Shown here: piece by piece, positions 1 to 10,177 of the stretch
Layout of the letters: every line of letters starts with the position of its first letter
How positions within the stretch are numbered: position 1 is the first letter of the stretch
Source of the DNA: Euglena gracilis
Taxonomy: Eukaryota > Euglenida > Euglenophyceae > Euglenales
Assembly (NCBI GenBank): GCA_039621445.1
Contig: CP154956.1
Coordinates: 32,337,437-32,401,436 of the forward strand
Length of the DNA: 64,000 nucleotides
Direction: 5' to 3'
Notes under the pieces: model-generated
What the model saw: only the letters and a program-made list of their open reading frames with translations
The model's database searches: none
What the model was told of the DNA's origin: nothing
Translations under genes and position numbers: made by a program

Positions 1-243
1 GGGAAGCCCTGGTACACCGGTCATCGTCGACGGGAAACCCGTTCACCAGGACAGTTTGACAGTAGAATGTAATACCGTTCTTCCCGTTATGCGGAGTCCC
101 GTCACAAATCCCATTGGTCACTTTGCGGTTCCACGGACCACCGCTCATCCAAATGTCCCGAATGTCGTTCTCCCCGGCCCGGCTACGGAAATCGCGGTAA
201 GCGCCGCGAGGACCGTGGTTTCTCCTCATTCCGGCAAAAAGTC
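1..243 (+). pseudogene. gag RS-rich tail fragment of copy A/C
   Basis: This stretch aligns base by base with about 33411-33653 of element B, which encodes the arginine/serine-rich end of gag downstream of the CCHC knuckle. The reading frame carries differences but stays recognisable. It stops at position 243/247, where the minus-strand methyltransferase chromovirus was inserted; homology resumes at 21802. The beginning of gag lies beyond the left edge of the window. Confidence 0.85.
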
Positions 244-247
244 GGTG
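244..247. repeat. Target-site duplication GGTG, left copy
   Basis: GGTG directly precedes the left LTR and is repeated at 21798-21801 directly after the right LTR. The gag sequence of copy A/C continues across the pair when the insertion is removed. Confidence 0.8.
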
Positions 248-849
248 AGTTTTCCCCTCTCGCCGGTTCGGTGACCGTGCGCGGAATGGGCTCCCCGGCA
301 GGCCGAGTGGGGGAAAACAGTCACCCGGCGCTCCGGTAAAAATAGGCACACGCGCCCCAAAAATTCCTTCTTTTTGTGTCTTTCGGTCCCTGAATTCAGC
401 CAGAACCTGGGTTCCGACAGCCAAATAATTCAAAAATTGGGGGCGGGGACGGTATTTTTGGCCAACTCCTTGGGGGTGCCTCTGAAGCAGTAGGGGGGGG
501 GGAGGAAAAGCCTGGGTTGAATTTAAAAAAGGGTAGCGGGGGGGGAAGAACACCTTCATGTTGCTTCCCAGCGCCGGTTGCCTTTCTTTTTTGAATTTGA
601 ATTGCTGCCTTGGTTTCCCCATTTGCTTGCCCTTCCGGATTGACTTTTTTGAATGTCTTGGACAATTGTTTTATTGAAATCAGATAGATATTTTGATTCT
701 TCTTGATTCAGCATGCACAGTTCTTTGAATGAAACATTCGGAAGAGAGAACCTGGGGGGGAAAAGTACACAGGTAAAACAGTAGCGGAATGGGGCAGAAC
801 ATTCGCTAATTCCAGTGCGCAGGCGACAGGCCGCCTCCCGCCGCCCACA
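248..849 (-). repeat. 3' LTR of methyltransferase chromovirus
   Basis: Direct repeat of 21194-21797. On the minus strand it begins TGTGGGCGG and ends GGGGAAAACT. It is preceded by a purine tract and followed by the TSD. It contains homopolymer runs (T, G) where the two copies differ in length. Confidence 0.9.
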
Positions 850-860
850 CTCTCCTTCCT
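850..860 (-). other. Polypurine tract
   Basis: On the minus strand AGGAAGGAGAG directly abuts the TGTG start of the 3' LTR, the position expected for the plus-strand primer of an LTR retrotransposon. Confidence 0.85.
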
Positions 861-3157
861 ACGCAGGCGCCCGGCCGCTCCTGCCTTCGGCTAACCTCGG
901 AGGCGGGAGCGGGGGGCGATGCGCACCTCATCGGTGAAGTAAATGAATTGTACAAACAAACGTCGGGGCGGTTCGGGTATACAGAGGGCACGGGTGTGGC
1001 CTTGACCTCGGCCCTGGCCTTTGGCGTTTGGTGCCCGGGGGCGCCCCTCGTGTGTGGCCTCGCGCGCCGCAGGAGCCTGGTCGGGGGCTGGCGTTGGTCC
1101 CCGGGCGGTCTGCTGGCAGGCCGGCCGCAGGCTCCTGTGGGCGCCTTGGGTGGGGGTGGAACTCCTCCGAGCTCTGGGCGGGGGCCGCTGTCCTGATGGG
1201 TGGCTTGGCAGCCGCGCCGCGCCGACCTGCAGGCTGGTGGCAGAGCCCGGAGCATTGAGCCTTTCGGGGGGGCGGTGCGCTCCCCGGCTGGTTGGGGGGG
1301 GGCGGTCCCTTGGGCTCCCTTTGGTCTTTCTGGTACCTGGGGGGTCTCTTCGGCTCGCCTCCTTTTCCCCCTGCCTGGCCTGGCTGGGGGGGGGGGCGTG
1401 CCTTTCTCTCCCTTGCGCCTGCTCGGTTCTCTTGTGGCGCTCTGGGGGGGGTGCTCCTTGCGCCCTCTTCGGTTCTCGTTTGGCGCTCTGGCGCTCCGGT
1501 GGGTGTGGGCGCCCCTGGGGGCGGGCGTTTTTTTTTTGGGCGCCCCGGGGGGGCGCTTTTTTTTTGGTTGGCACCCCTGGGGGGCGGCGCTTTTTTTTGG
1601 TGTGCGCCGGGGGGTGCGCTTTTTTTTTGTGGGCGCCCCTGGGGGGGCACCTTTTTTTTGGCCGGCAGGTCCCCCTTTGGTCTTCTTCCTTGGTGTGTGG
1701 GGGTATTTGGTCGTGCTCTTCGGGCCCCCTGGGGGGGCGGTCTTGGGTTTGTGGCCTCTGGGCCCCCGGGGGGGGGTCCTGGCTCGGTTGCCTCTGGGGC
1801 CCCCTGGGGGGGGGTCCTGGCTCGGTGGCCCTTTGGGGCCCCCTGGGGGGGGGGGGGGCCTGGCTCGGTGGCCCTCTGGGGCCTCCTGGGGGGTCTTGGC
1901 TCGGTGGTCCTCTGGGGTCTCTCGGTGGCCCTCTGGGGGCTCTGCCTCGGTGGCCCTCTGGGGCCTCTCGTCTTGCTGGTGCCCCCTGGGGGGGCTTTGG
2001 CTGTTCGGTGCCCCCTGGGGGGGGGCTGGCTTCGGTTCCCCCTGGGGGGGGGCTTGCTTCGGTTCCCCCTGGGGGGGCTGGCTGGCTTCGGTTCTCCCTG
2101 GGGGGGGGGTGGCTTCGGTTCCCCCTGGGGGGGCCTGGCTGGCTTCGGTTCCCCCTGGGGGGGGGGGGTGGCTTCGGTTCCCCCTGGGGGGCCTGGCTGG
2201 TTTCGGTTCCCCCTGGGGGCGGGTGGCTTCGGTTCCCCCTGGGGCGGCCTGGCTGGCTTCGGTTCCCCCTGGGGGGGGTGGCTTCGCTCGGTGCCCCTTT
2301 GGGGGCTTGTCTGGCTTTGGTTCCCCGGGGGGGGGGTGGCTTTGGTTCCCCCTGGGGGGGTCTGGCTGGCTGGTGGCCCCCTTGGGCCGCTGCCTTGTCT
2401 GTGTGGCCTCCGCCCTCCCGCTCTCTCCCGGCCGTTGTCTTCCCTTGGCCGGCTGTGGGGGGTCTGCTCTGCCCCTGGCTGCCGCCCGCCTCTGGCTTCC
2501 GGCCTTGGGCGCCAGCCTCCTCCTGCCTCCACAGTATCAGTGTCAGTGTGAAGGACAGGGGCAGAGACATCCGCTGCCATCCGTCGGCTCGCCTCCGACG
2601 GTGTAGTCTCCACGGACCCAGCCTCCGGCAGCGTCTTGGTCCACTGCGCAGCAGGCACTCTGGCGAATCGGCAGGCAAGGAACGGCCGCAGCAGCAGCAG
2701 CTTCACAAATACAACCCCCGCTACCCTGTACGGTTTGACGCCAGGCTTTTCCAACCACCCCCGGGGCGGTGGGCTGGCATGGGTAGCCGTGGGTAGGGGA
2801 AAATGGGTGGCCTCCGGGTTGGGGCCGGAAAGGGCCGGGACTCACCAGGCCTGCGTTGGGGGGATTGAGGACGCAGACACCGGCGGTGCTGCCCTCTCGC
2901 CGCCTGGAGGCTGAGGACGGGTCCTGGAGGTGCAACGGGAAGGAGCCATGGGTGGCGAAGGCTCCATCGGGACAGGGGATGAACGGGGCGCACTGGGTAT
3001 GGGGGTGCGCTGGCAGGAGATGGTGTGAAAGGAACGGGGACGGCGTGGCACAGGCCGGCGGCATGGGGGGGTGCAGGCCCGTACACACCGGGAAGGCAGC
3101 AGGCGGAGCGGGCACCGCGTCCCCGCCCGCAGCCGGGAAATGGTTCGGAATGGCCAC
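861..3157 (-). other. 3' noncoding region of methyltransferase chromovirus
   Basis: This lies between the last coding domain and the polypurine tract. Long open frames exist on both strands, but they arise from G/C-rich repeats lacking stop codons: all frames read as Pro-, Gly- or Arg-rich repeats and none shows a domain. About 200 codons (2543-3157) remain open in the chromodomain frame after a TAG at 3158, so a C-terminal extension cannot be excluded. Confidence 0.6.
1260..2400. repeat. GC-rich minisatellite block
   Basis: Three successive families of short tandem units share a CCCCTGGGG-like palindromic core. Around 1500-1670 units of about 38 bp contain runs of eight or nine T. Around 1740-1990 units of about 35-40 bp contain GGCTCGGTGGCCC. 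Around 2020-2370 units of about 22-30 bp contain GGCTTCGGTTCCCCCTGG. The block lies in the 3' noncoding region of the minus-strand element. Confidence 0.85.
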
Positions 3158-4574
3158 CTACGGAGAATGGGTGAACATCGCAGAGGCAGCCACAGCCGCC
3201 TGGGGGGCAGCCACAGCAGCCTGGTTGGCAGCCACCACCGTCGACTGGGGGGCGGCCACAGCAGCCTGGGAGGCAGCCACAACCGCCTGGGGGGCAGCGT
3301 GCGGCTGCAAATGAGCGAACGCAGACACGGGGTGCGCGCACTCAGCTCCTGTCGATGGACACACCAAGACTGATACCGCAGCAGAGGGGATCTGGGGATC
3401 AGCCTCCTGCGACAGCTGGGGAAACGCAGAGACGGAGGGACGGTCGGACGGGTGGTGCACGAAGTGTAGCGGGACGGGCTGGTGCGATGCAGCAGAGGCG
3501 ACGGTCCGCGGTGGATCCTGACCTAGCGCTGGCGGTGGATCGCGTGTCGGGACGTGCTGTGCTGCAGGCACCGCTGTGCCCACTGGGGGGTCCGCTGGCT
3601 CCCCTTCCTGGCTGCTTGCCTCCTCGTCCTTCTTGATGTCCTCGTCGGGCCAGACCCACTCCTCGGGTGGGTCTTCCCACTCGGCGTTGTTGATGACCTC
3701 CTGCTCCTGCTTCTTCACCTCCGTGACGATGACCGCCACCTCAGCCGGGTTGCGGTGGAGGTAGTCCAGCAGGTCCACCTTGAGCTTCTTAGATTTGGCG
3801 TACTCGATCATCTGGTGAGAGTAGCGATGGAAGAAATTCTTCAACGGCTCCCACGTCAGAGTCGGGTGGCCCTCCCACTTCACCTCGAACTCCCAGTCGC
3901 CGTAGTCTCGTCTACGGTGCCGCCGGATCTCCTCCACCGTCCACTCCTCGATGTCCACGTCTTCTTGCGGTCTGGCCTGCCGGTAGACGAACATCTTGGG
4001 CGAGCCCCACAACCGCGTGTCATCGCGGTAGGCCTTCAGCTGGCAGCGGTGGGCCTCTTGGCGGCGGCCCTCCTCCAGCTCCAGCTCGTCCGAGTGCTCG
4101 CCACGGCGCGCGGTGACCCGGGCTGGGCCAAGCCAGTAACTCTCGAGCTTCTGGCCCGGCCGCCTCGGAGGCCGGACGTACAACACGAGGTCTCCCTTGG
4201 CGAAATCCTCGAGGACCTTCCTGCTCCGGTTCTTCTGGTCCGCTTGCCGCTTGTGGAGGTCGTTGAGGACGTCGGCGACCTTCTGGTCCACGGCCTTCTG
4301 TCTCTCGAAGAACGACACGGCATCCTACACCATGACAAGGGCCTTGCACGGTACGCCACCAGTCCACCGATGCCGTCCATACAGCACCTCGTACGGACTC
4401 AGGCCGTGCTGCGCCTTTGAGTCGTTCAGCTTCTGCACTGCCCTGGGCAGGGATTCCACCAAGGTGATCGGGGTCACGGCCTTCTCGCTCCAGATCCGCT
4501 TCTGCAGCTGCGCACCGAGGGACTCCGCCGGCCCGTTCGCCGCGTGGTGGTACGCCTGGGCGTAGGCGTGGCGG
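3158..4574 (-). pseudogene. Integrase C-terminal half with chromodomain
   Basis: This is the 3' part of pol, cut off from the rest by the LINE. It opens with HAYAQAYHHAANGPAES, where the final acidic residue is the likely catalytic Glu of the DDE triad, and continues to a conserved SPYEVLYG segment. A TAG at 4325 interrupts the frame; the same frame then continues with a coiled segment, a GPY/F-like stretch (ESYWLGPARV) and a chromodomain of about 50 residues (VDIEEWTVEEIRRHR through WEFEVKWEGHPTLTWEP). The tail ends in an alanine-rich run encoded by about five 21-bp repeats (3186-3300). Chromodomains on integrases are known to steer insertion toward modified chromatin. In-frame TAG and physical splitting make it non-functional. 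Confidence 0.85.
4555..4574. repeat. LINE target-site duplication, 3' copy
   Basis: The 20-bp sequence CCTGGGCGTAGGCGTGGCGG is identical to 12423-12442. Joining the two flanks restores the integrase reading (GIRHAYAQ followed by AYHHAANG). Confidence 0.9.
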
Positions 4575-4583
4575 GGGGGGGGG
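4575..4583 (-). other. Poly(C) 3' terminus of LINE
   Basis: Directly inside the TSD the minus strand ends in CCGAACC followed by a C run (eleven C in all, two of them belonging to the TSD). There is no A-rich tail or AT-rich microsatellite. Confidence 0.7.
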
Positions 4584-4681
4584 TTCGGTGGGTGAAGGAG
4601 CGCCGTCACCGGGCGCTGAATGGGCTCCGCGCCCTAGACGGAGTGTCTAGAGCGGGACTCCCGCGCCCAGGCCCCCCAGGG

Positions 4682-7600
4682 TCAGGTTGGGGGGCCCTCC
4701 GCGGCCCGGCCATGTGGGGGGGGCCGGGCCAAAGCGGGTTGCAGCCAGGAGCCCAGGGTGGCTTGCCGCTTGGAGGGAGCTGCCGGGGTGGGGGATGACG
4801 GCCGCCGCGCTGGCGGTGCCGGGAGGGAGCCGCGGGGGCGGGACTGCTTGGGGGCCGGTGCGGCTGGGGTAAGCGCGGGGCGGTGTCTAGCCGTGGGTGG
4901 TCGCCGCGTCGGCGGTGCGGGTGGGGGCGGTGCCGAGGAGCTGCTGGAGTTGGCAGCAGGTGCTGCCGCAGAGACGGGAGGGGCCGGTGCCGGGGCGGGC
5001 AGGGCGGAGTCGACGGCCGCTAGGGAGCGGAGGTAATCCTTCCACCGGTTCACGAAGTCCTGATACCACGTGGCGGAAGGGGAGTCTGTCGGGGCGGTGA
5101 TTCGCACGGACCAGCGCACGTGGTGGGAGCAGGGGAGCCCCGGGGCCAGCGGGAGGTGCACGTCCTTGCACGTCAGCCAGGAGAGTGCATCGTCGCGCCG
5201 CACGCGTTCTCGGACCCGCCGGGTGAAGCCATTCAGGATGGAGGTCACGTTGTCGCTGGCCTGGGAAGGGAAGCGCTCGCCGTGGTCCACCTCCCAGAGC
5301 AGCAAGAGGGCCATGCTGCATTCCCCCACTTCCTCCGGCACGGGCGCGAGGTGGCGATGAGATCGCAGCCAGAGGGCCAAACCGGAGTCGACCGACGCCA
5401 TGTGGTGGTGCAGGGCCCGGGCGGGGTGGGCGGATTCGGACGAGGCGGTGGAACGACGCCAGGAGTCGATGTCCAGGGAGCGGCGAGGGGCGCGGTTGTA
5501 GTAGAATGTGCCCTGGCGGGACATGCGGGACAGCGGAGGGTGCAGCGGGGCGTTCTCGGAGAGGAAGTTGCCGAGGACGCGGGCGAGGGCATTGGTGCGG
5601 TTGAGAAGGGACGTGCCGGGGGAGGCCGTGAAGTGTTCCGCGGTGGTGGATTCGAAGAGGGCGAGGATGGCGGGGGCTGCACATCCGGAGGAGGCGGGGC
5701 AGACCACCATCTCGTCCTGCAGCAGGGACAGGAGCCGCGCTCGCAGCCATAGCCGGCGCGCCTCGCCGCGGGGTGGGGCTGATGAGGGCGGCGGGGTGGG
5801 AGAGGGCGTTATCCGCCGGTTGATCTCGATCTGCCGCAGCTCGGGTACGGAGAGTTGTCGTTCTGGTGGGAGGGGACAGGGAAGGCGCAGACGGGGTGCT
5901 GGCGGGGTGCTCGGTGGATCGGGGCCCGAAGGGGGGACTGTGGTGGCGAGCAGTTGCCCACGGCGACGGAAGAGCTCGGCCAGGCGCTGGGCGAGGGATA
6001 GGTGCAGCCGGAGGAGGAAGCGGGCAGAATCAGCCGGCGGCAGCGGATGGTGCTGGAGGGTGGAGGCCGGGATCAGCGCCGCCGAGAGGGGGAGGCGGTG
6101 GAGCAACAGCCAGTCCGCGGGGGGCGGTGGGACAATCAGCCGGGGGGCACGGGCAGCGGTCAGCCACAGCTCAGGGAGGGCGGAGGGCCAGTCACTGGAG
6201 CCGGTCGCCGGGCAGCTGCACAGGAGGTGTAGCTCGTCCTCGTCCTCGACGCTGCAGCAGGGGCACGTCGGGGTACCGCGGACCAGGTTGTGACGCACGC
6301 GGCGCGCCTGCGTGGCGATGCACCCGCAGCGAAGGCGTGCCACCCACTTCACGACGGACGGAGGGGCGGGGTGGATGAAGTGTTGGGGACCGCAGGAGGG
6401 GCGCCGAAAGACAGCCACGGAGGCGTCCCAGTTGATCTCCAGATCGGTGGGGAAGATCAGCTCCAGGCGAGGCTTGGATCCGGGGGGGCCCCAGGCGCGC
6501 CGCCGCAGGCGCCACCACTCCAGGGTGAAGGAGCGATGGACGTTGACGATGGGGAGGCCGGAGGGGGAGAGCAGCTCCACGGCGTCACGGCAGGGGGGCG
6601 GTGGGGTCCACGAGGGGGTCCCTGGGAGCGTCGCGGCACGCCTGGCGAGGGCGTCGGCCTGGTCATTCCCGACCGCAAGCGGGTGACCTGCAGAGAGCGC
6701 GGCGTCGTCGTGCGCCTTGACCTTCCGGAGCGTCGGCGGTGTGGGGCAGGACAGCGCAGCCAGCAGGACGGAGCGCACCTCGACGCGGTCGTCACAGCGC
6801 AACGCGGCGGCATCCGAGCGGGCCGTCCAGCCGGCGAGGAGCTGCAGGGAGCAGAGGGAGTCGGTGTAGATCTCCGCGGGGTGTCGTGCCATGGCCAGTC
6901 CGAGGGCCACCAGCTCGCATTGCGTGCTGCTGCGGGGGTCCGGGACAGCCAGCAGATCGGACTCCGCGGAGGCCGGGATCCATACGGAGGCACCGCCCCG
7001 GTGTGCCACAGAGCCGTCGGTGAAGGCGGCCGCGGGGTGGGGGAAACAATCCGCTGGGGGCAGCAGGATGTCGCCAGGGTAAGCGGGCTCTGGTGATAGG
7101 GCCGGCCAGTGGGAGGCACGGAGGGAGGCAGGGTTGCGGCGGATGCTCCAGGACAGTTGGGAGAGGGCAGCCCGCAGGGCAGGGGACGGCTCGTTCCACT
7201 CCGACCGGGGGCAGGCGATGGCGCGGTGTACATGGCCGACGAGGCTGGAGGAGTTCGCGATGAGCTGCAGCCAGGACAGCTGTAGCAGCCGCGCGTGCTC
7301 CATCGGGTCGCGCACCGCGGAGGCGCCGAGGGGGAGGCCCATGGCGACGTCTGGGCTCCGCCACAGGTTGAGCTCCAAGGGGGGCTTATGCAGCAGGGAC
7401 TTCCCGACGTCGATGAGGGGTTTGAGATCGGTCGCGCGCACGTTGCGGATTTGGCAGCCATATAAGGCCTGGGGCAGCACGGCGACCGTCCACAGCGTGC
7501 TGCAGATGGCGAGAGGGAGGGGCAGGCTGCGGAGACGCTGGGCGGCGGAGACGGCCTTCTGCACGCGCGGAGCGAAATGCTGCTTGGAGGCCTGCGGCTC

Positions 7601-10177
7601 GGGCAGGCCCAGTTCGATGCCGACGAAGCGGAAGGATGGTGATGACGTGTACGTGGAGCCCAGGACGGTCACGGTGGAGCCTGCGCCGAGGGAGGACCAC
7701 AGCTGCACCTTGGTGACCTGCACGGCGAGGAGATCGCACCACCGGAGATATCCCGCGATGAGGGTCTGCATTTCTTGCTGCCCGCGCGCCACGAGGACGA
7801 GATCGTCTGCGAAGCTCAGAGAGGCGATGCGCAGCCCGGCGATGTCCACACCGCAGGTGGTGGAGGCCGCCCAGCGATGGAAGGCCTCGAACAGCAGGTT
7901 CAGGAGGTCCGGGCTGGCCGGGCACCCCTGGGCCAAGCCGTTGGCGGCTTGCCACGTGCTACCGTCGACAGCACCGTAGCGGAAGCGACGGCGGACATGC
8001 ATATAGAATGCCTCGAAGCAGTCCACGGTGGCCGAGGCGACGCCCGCGTGCCGCAGGGTGTTGAAGACGGCCCACCAGGGCAGGGAGTCGAAGCACTTGA
8101 CCAGGTCGAAGGACGCCAGCCACAAGTCAGAGCAGCCAGCCCGGGCTGCATGCACCAGATCGGCCACCACCTGGGCGGCGTGGACGGTGCCGCGCTGCGA
8201 GCGGAAGCCGAAGACCGCGTCGCTGAGGAGACACCTCTGCAGCGTCGGCGCCCACAGGGTGATCACCCCCTTTGCCCAGATGCGGTATAGGATCTCGAGG
8301 ACGGTGATGGGGCGCTGATCCTTCGGACCTGTACCCCCAGAGGACTTGGGAATCATGGCCACATACGCGTCCAGCCAGTCCGCTGGCCAACGGCGTTCAC
8401 TTTCGACCAGGTTCAGCAGCCGGGCGACGGCGTCGTGGAACACCGCCGGCATGGCCTTCCAGGTGGAGAGCGGCACGCCGGTCATGCCCGGGGCGGCGGA
8501 GTCACGCATGCCGCGCAGGGCAGCGCGTACACGGTCCCCAGACCAGGAGGAGGATGGCCAGGAGCAGGTTTGCAGGTGCGCGCCGAACTCGGAGGCCGTA
8601 AAGGCCTGCCACCGCGCTGCGGCGTCGTGGTTGGCGTGTTGGCGCAAGACGCTGTCGACCCAGAACTTCCGCACCACGGTGTCGACGGAGTTCTTGGTGA
8701 GACATTGCCGGCCGGAAGCGTCGAGCACGGGGCGGGCACCGAAAGGGAGAGGTTCCGCCTTCAGCCAGCGGAAGATGGTGGCCGGACGATCGCGCCATAG
8801 CGTAGGCAGGGCTGCGCGCCACCGCTGATGACGCTCCTGACGCATTTCTCGGAGTTCCCGATCGATGGCTGCACGTCGGGAAGCTGCTTCGGCGGCGACG
8901 GCAGCGCGCAAGTCGGGGATGGAGGTGCGGGGGAGCCGGAGTCCGCGGGAGTCGAGGGAGTCCAGCAAGCGGAGCCAGGGCCAGGGCCAGGGACCCAACG
9001 GGGGGGGTCCGGAGGACAGCTTCTCGAGGCGGTGCAGGACGGAGAGGACGCAGCGGTGCTGTATGACCTTGTCCGAAGCATACGCGGGGCGGCGGTGGGC
9101 TCGGCGGTGGGACCAGCCGCCCGCGAGGGCGACCAGCCGGGAGAGGGCTGCTCGGAGAGAGCGGGAAAGGGAATCGAGGGTGTGCGGGCGGTCGGGGGAG
9201 AGGGCGGCGGCCTCCGGGGAGAGCTCCCACTGGTGCAGCAGCTCCATCCAGCTGCTGGAGGAGGACAGCTCCGCGGAGGGGGTGGACAGCAGCGGCGGGG
9301 GGCGGGGACGTGGTGGACGCCAGTCGATGCGGCCGGGGTGGAGGGCCAAGGCGACCGTGACCGGGGAGTGTCCACCGTCGCGGATCTCGTCCAGGACGGC
9401 GGCGGACAGCACGTATCGGAGAGCAGCGGAGTTGGCGAGGATCAGATCGATGCGGGAGGACGCCAAGACGCCGGAGGAGAGGGGCGAGTGGAACGTCACG
9501 GGTAAAGGTTCGGGTAACAGGGCGGCGTGCACGTCGGTCCACGGGGCTCCGGGGCCGAGGAGGTGGGTGAGCAGCGGGCAGGGGGGACGCTGGCGACCGG
9601 AGCGGCTGCGGTAATCGCGGCAGGGGAAGGCGGACCCGTTCCAGTCGCCGAGGAGGAGGGTGGGGGTCTGCATGTCCAAGCTGTGGGACAGCTCGGAGAA
9701 GGCCAGGTCGAAGATGGCTCTCTCGTCGGCCTGGGTGTGGAGGGGCGCATAGACGGTCAGGAGGAGCAAGCCCAGCGGCAGCTCGGCCCGGGGCGCCAGG
9801 CGGATGCCGTACAGGCGGCGCATGGTCTCCAAGCGGCGCCAGGCAGGGCAGGTTGGTGTGGCCGGGGAGGCCGCGATGCCATGCTTGTGGACGAAGCCGA
9901 CACCCAAGGCACGACCGAACTCGGAGTGCGGCAAGGGGGGGACCGGACGGCCGTGATGGAGATGCAGCTGCAGGTGGCGCGCGGTGGGGAGGGGTTTTTC
10001 CAAGGGGAGCGCGGCGAGATGAGTCTCCTGCAGAGCGACGATGTCGAGGTCAAGAGAGGCGACCAGGGAGGCTTTCTCCGGCGTCCAGTGGGACATGTTC
10101 CACGAGCCGAGGCGGAGAACTGGCGGCGCCACCGCCGGGGGGGGGGCCAGGCCCCCAGGCGCGGCATCATGAGACAT
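4682..10177 (-). CDS. LINE ORF2: endonuclease, reverse transcriptase, RNase H
   Basis: An uninterrupted frame of about 1831 residues. The start is placed at the ATG at 10177 because it overlaps the ORF1 stop (ATGTCTCATGA) and lies just before the first domain; the frame stays open further upstream. An APE-like endonuclease at about 20-250 shows WNM, QETH, GDWN, SRIDLI and a GGHSPV end motif. RT at about 560-830 shows the catalytic LSFADDLVLV near 7801-7812. RNase H at about 1050-1180 shows FTDGS, a CELVAL glutamate, IYTDS and GNDQADALA, so all four acidic residues are present. A Cys/His cluster follows (CPCC, HLLCSC near 6230-6300). The last 500 residues are Pro/Ala-rich with no domain I recognise. 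The protein would nick target DNA and prime reverse transcription there. Confidence 0.93.
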   Translation of the reverse strand: MSHDAAPGGLAPPPAVAPPVLRLGSWNMSHWTPEKASLVASLDLDIVALQETHLAALPLEKPLPTARHLQLHLHHGRPVPPLPHSEFGRALGVGFVHKHGIAASPATPTCPAWRRLETMRRLYGIRLAPRAELPLGLLLLTVYAPLHTQADERAIFDLAFSELSHSLDMQTPTLLLGDWNGSAFPCRDYRSRSGRQRPPCPLLTHLLGPGAPWTDVHAALLPEPLPVTFHSPLSSGVLASSRIDLILANSAALRYVLSAAVLDEIRDGGHSPVTVALALHPGRIDWRPPRPRPPPLLSTPSAELSSSSSWMELLHQWELSPEAAALSPDRPHTLDSLSRSLRAALSRLVALAGGWSHRRAHRRPAYASDKVIQHRCVLSVLHRLEKLSSGPPPLGPWPWPWLRLLDSLDSRGLRLPRTSIPDLRAAVAAEAASRRAAIDRELREMRQERHQRWRAALPTLWRDRPATIFRWLKAEPLPFGARPVLDASGRQCLTKNSVDTVVRKFWVDSVLRQHANHDAAARWQAFTASEFGAHLQTCSWPSSSWSGDRVRAALRGMRDSAAPGMTGVPLSTWKAMPAVFHDAVARLLNLVESERRWPADWLDAYVAMIPKSSGGTGPKDQRPITVLEILYRIWAKGVITLWAPTLQRCLLSDAVFGFRSQRGTVHAAQVVADLVHAARAGCSDLWLASFDLVKCFDSLPWWAVFNTLRHAGVASATVDCFEAFYMHVRRRFRYGAVDGSTWQAANGLAQGCPASPDLLNLLFEAFHRWAASTTCGVDIAGLRIASLSFADDLVLVARGQQEMQTLIAGYLRWCDLLAVQVTKVQLWSSLGAGSTVTVLGSTYTSSPSFRFVGIELGLPEPQASKQHFAPRVQKAVSAAQRLRSLPLPLAICSTLWTVAVLPQALYGCQIRNVRATDLKPLIDVGKSLLHKPPLELNLWRSPDVAMGLPLGASAVRDPMEHARLLQLSWLQLIANSSSLVGHVHRAIACPRSEWNEPSPALRAALSQLSWSIRRNPASLRASHWPALSPEPAYPGDILLPPADCFPHPAAAFTDGSVAHRGGASVWIPASAESDLLAVPDPRSSTQCELVALGLAMARHPAEIYTDSLCSLQLLAGWTARSDAAALRCDDRVEVRSVLLAALSCPTPPTLRKVKAHDDAALSAGHPLAVGNDQADALARRAATLPGTPSWTPPPPCRDAVELLSPSGLPIVNVHRSFTLEWWRLRRRAWGPPGSKPRLELIFPTDLEINWDASVAVFRRPSCGPQHFIHPAPPSVVKWVARLRCGCIATQARRVRHNLVRGTPTCPCCSVEDEDELHLLCSCPATGSSDWPSALPELWLTAARAPRLIVPPPPADWLLLHRLPLSAALIPASTLQHHPLPPADSARFLLRLHLSLAQRLAELFRRRGQLLATTVPPSGPDPPSTPPAPRLRLPCPLPPERQLSVPELRQIEINRRITPSPTPPPSSAPPRGEARRLWLRARLLSLLQDEMVVCPASSGCAAPAILALFESTTAEHFTASPGTSLLNRTNALARVLGNFLSENAPLHPPLSRMSRQGTFYYNRAPRRSLDIDSWRRSTASSESAHPARALHHHMASVDSGLALWLRSHRHLAPVPEEVGECSMALLLLWEVDHGERFPSQASDNVTSILNGFTRRVRERVRRDDALSWLTCKDVHLPLAPGLPCSHHVRWSVRITAPTDSPSATWYQDFVNRWKDYLRSLAAVDSALPAPAPAPPVSAAAPAANSSSSSAPPPPAPPTRRPPTARHRPALTPAAPAPKQSRPRGSLPAPPARRPSSPTPAAPSKRQATLGSWLQPALARPPPHGRAAEGPPT

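Noticed and set aside
891-2796. Several overlapping long open frames on both strands (up to about 600 codons)
   Set aside because: They read a GC-rich minisatellite in which stop codons cannot easily arise. The products are Pro/Gly repeats in every frame and no frame has a domain.
8828-9614. Plus-strand open frames inside LINE ORF2
   Set aside because: They are shadows of a GC-rich coding sequence, with no domain and unnatural composition.
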